NCBI GenBank assembly: GCA_947179155.2
Contig: OX359278.1
Location: 29,578,773 to 29,642,772, forward strand
DNA from: Hedera helix
Taxonomy: Eukaryota; Streptophyta; Magnoliopsida; Apiales; Araliaceae
Length of the DNA: 64,000 nt
Direction: 5' to 3'
The position numbers were made by a program, and so were the translations under genes. The notes under the pieces are model-generated. The model worked only from the letters and a program-made list of their open reading frames with translations. It searched no databases and was not told where the DNA came from. Shown here piece by piece: positions 63,223 through 64,000 of this stretch (positions are counted from its first letter, which is position 1; each line of letters opens with the position of its first letter).

Positions 63223-63236
63223 AATAAATGTTTATT
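63223..63236. terminator. Abutting convergent poly(A) signals
   Basis: AATAAA (63223-63228, plus) is followed after TG by TTTATT (63231-63236), which is AATAAA on the minus strand. It lies 30 bp after the BV1-like end and about 180 bp past the BC1-like stop. Back-to-back signals between converging genes are a hallmark of geminivirus genomes. Confidence 0.6.
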
Positions 63237-63416
63237 CATCCTCCTTAATTCATGTTCATTCTACACATTTCATTAAGTTGTGAGAGATAAAAAAGTACAA
63301 AATTACCAAAATTTAACAAATCTCTTATTAATGGTAGTAAGCGCAACAGGCCTTTACAACAATCAACAAAAAAAATAAAGGAAAAACTAAAATTTTGGTT
63401 TGTCGGGTGGTGTCAT

Positions 63417-64000
63417 CTACTGCTTCATTGCTTCAATGGCTGATTTAACAGTTGTACTTGTTAGTACGCCCAACTATTTAGTTGTTAACATAACATTTGG
63501 TGCGGATGAAGCACCAACTTCAGAAATTGATGAACCGGAATCTTCGTCGTTGATTTGATTTTCAAAAGGAATTCCAGATAAAGAATTCCTTGCGCACTAT
63601 GTGCTGACGTCCGAGTGGGCCTTTCCTTGTAAACATATAACTATTCTGACAAATTGGTTAGGTTGAATGTGTTCGGTAGATATAGTTTTACACAATTGTC
63701 TGTCCGGTATAGTATCTGCCATATACTAGACGTCCACTTGCTCTTCACTGAATTTAGGGTTTAATATGTGAATCTTAGGAGGCCTAGGTTCTGGATCCGG
63801 TATAGTATCTGCCACATGCCAGGCAATTTAAGGTTAACAACGTCAAACGATCCAAAAGTAATCTTAGGAGGCCTAAAAGTAATCAATTCTGGATCCTTTG
63901 ACGTTGTTAACCTTAAATTGGCTTTGAACTTGCAATAAAAGGTTTTGGAAGTGAGATTAGAATTCTCTAATCTGTATTTGGCCGTCCAAGGGCAATCTTC
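63417..64000 (-). pseudogene. BC1 (movement protein)-like pseudogene, partial at window edge
   Basis: Entering from the right edge, the minus strand reads DCPWTAKYRLENSNL, FYCKFKANLRLTT and FRPPKI. These fit the central part of begomovirus BC1 movement proteins in order and spacing. After an internal rearrangement (63770-63920) a second PPKI occurs. The frame continues with KFSEEQVDV, a Ser/Asp-rich stretch (INDEDSGSSISEVGASS) and a helical end (TVKSAIEAMKQ) before the stop at 63417-63419, as in BC1 C-termini. Stops near 63731, 63593 and 63470 break it. The N-terminal third lies beyond the window. The protein would move viral DNA between cells. Confidence 0.65.
63770..63919. repeat. Direct and inverted repeats inside the BC1-like region
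   Basis: AATCTTAGGAGGCCTA occurs at 63771-63786 and 63860-63875, 89 bp apart. CCGGTATAGTATCTGCCA occurs near 63705 and 63798. The 29-bp arm at 63825-63853 is the reverse complement of 63891-63919 except for one base, giving a strong hairpin. These explain why one BC1-like motif appears twice. Confidence 0.85.

Larger units (their letters stand above)
61811..64000 (+). mobile_element. Endogenous geminivirus DNA-B-like sequence, partial and decayed
   Basis: In order: origin-like stem-loop, ~600-bp leader, plus-strand BV1-like pseudogene (62439-63193), abutting convergent poly(A) signals (63223-63236), and minus-strand BC1-like pseudogene (63417 to the edge). Order, directions and spacing match the DNA-B component of bipartite begomoviruses, whose BV1 (nuclear shuttle) and BC1 (movement) genes converge from a common region. 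No Rep or coat-protein component is seen in the window. Stops, a 46-bp duplication and rearranged repeats show it is dead. The right boundary is outside the window and the left boundary is uncertain. A piece matching the BC1 3' flank lies inverted at 61565. Confidence 0.65.

Overview
The window is a stretch of heterochromatic, AT-rich plant nuclear DNA, probably from a eudicot. The evidence is Ty3/gypsy elements of the Tekay/Del, Athila and Ogre/Tat groups, Ty1/copia elements with about 1.85 kb LTRs, and fragments of plant bZIP and PLAA/DOA1 genes. I see no intact host gene, tRNA or rRNA. Almost every long open frame is a fragment of a decayed retroelement.

Layout. 1-1390: end of an Ogre/Tat 5' LTR, its tRNA-Arg-type primer site and leader. 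1391-20421: a minus-strand copia element (copia-1) whose 3' LTR is split by a complete but dead 13.5 kb Tekay-type element (2913-16409, TSD TCAAT). 20422-21478: a plus-strand Tekay-type LTR fragment. 21479-~25430: a minus-strand Athila-like element with gag and a plant-transposon-type ORF but no pol between them. 25955-43742: a nest of five minus-strand solo LTRs. One 3.25 kb solo LTR (TSD CCTTT) holds two others, each of which holds another, with no internal coding region left. 43994-45408: a probable copia solo LTR. 46301-46769: a bZIP gene fragment abutting a second Athila-like LTR (46770-49032) with the end of the same accessory ORF. 49590-57429: a second, badly decayed copia element (copia-2), fused tail to tail to an inverted LTR (57430-58793). 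58794-~60003: an intron-less, broken PLAA/DOA1-like copy (PFU and PUL domains).

The most unusual region is the right end. From ~61.8 kb to the window edge there is what looks like an endogenous, decayed geminivirus DNA-B-like copy. It has a TAATATTAC nonanucleotide in a small stem-loop, a plus-strand BV1 (nuclear shuttle protein)-like pseudogene, abutting convergent poly(A) signals, and a minus-strand BC1 (movement protein)-like pseudogene running off the edge. Gene order, orientation and spacing match a bipartite begomovirus DNA-B. Family calls rest on motif recognition alone, since no search could be run.

A second pattern deserves attention. All seven LTRs of the Tekay-type group whose 3' portions are present share a block near the LTR 3' end (GCTGAGC, then GCTCAC, then usually a T-rich tract and CAG). 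Several also have a GT donor-like site 130-340 bp after the TATA box. Together these suggest a leader intron inside the LTR.
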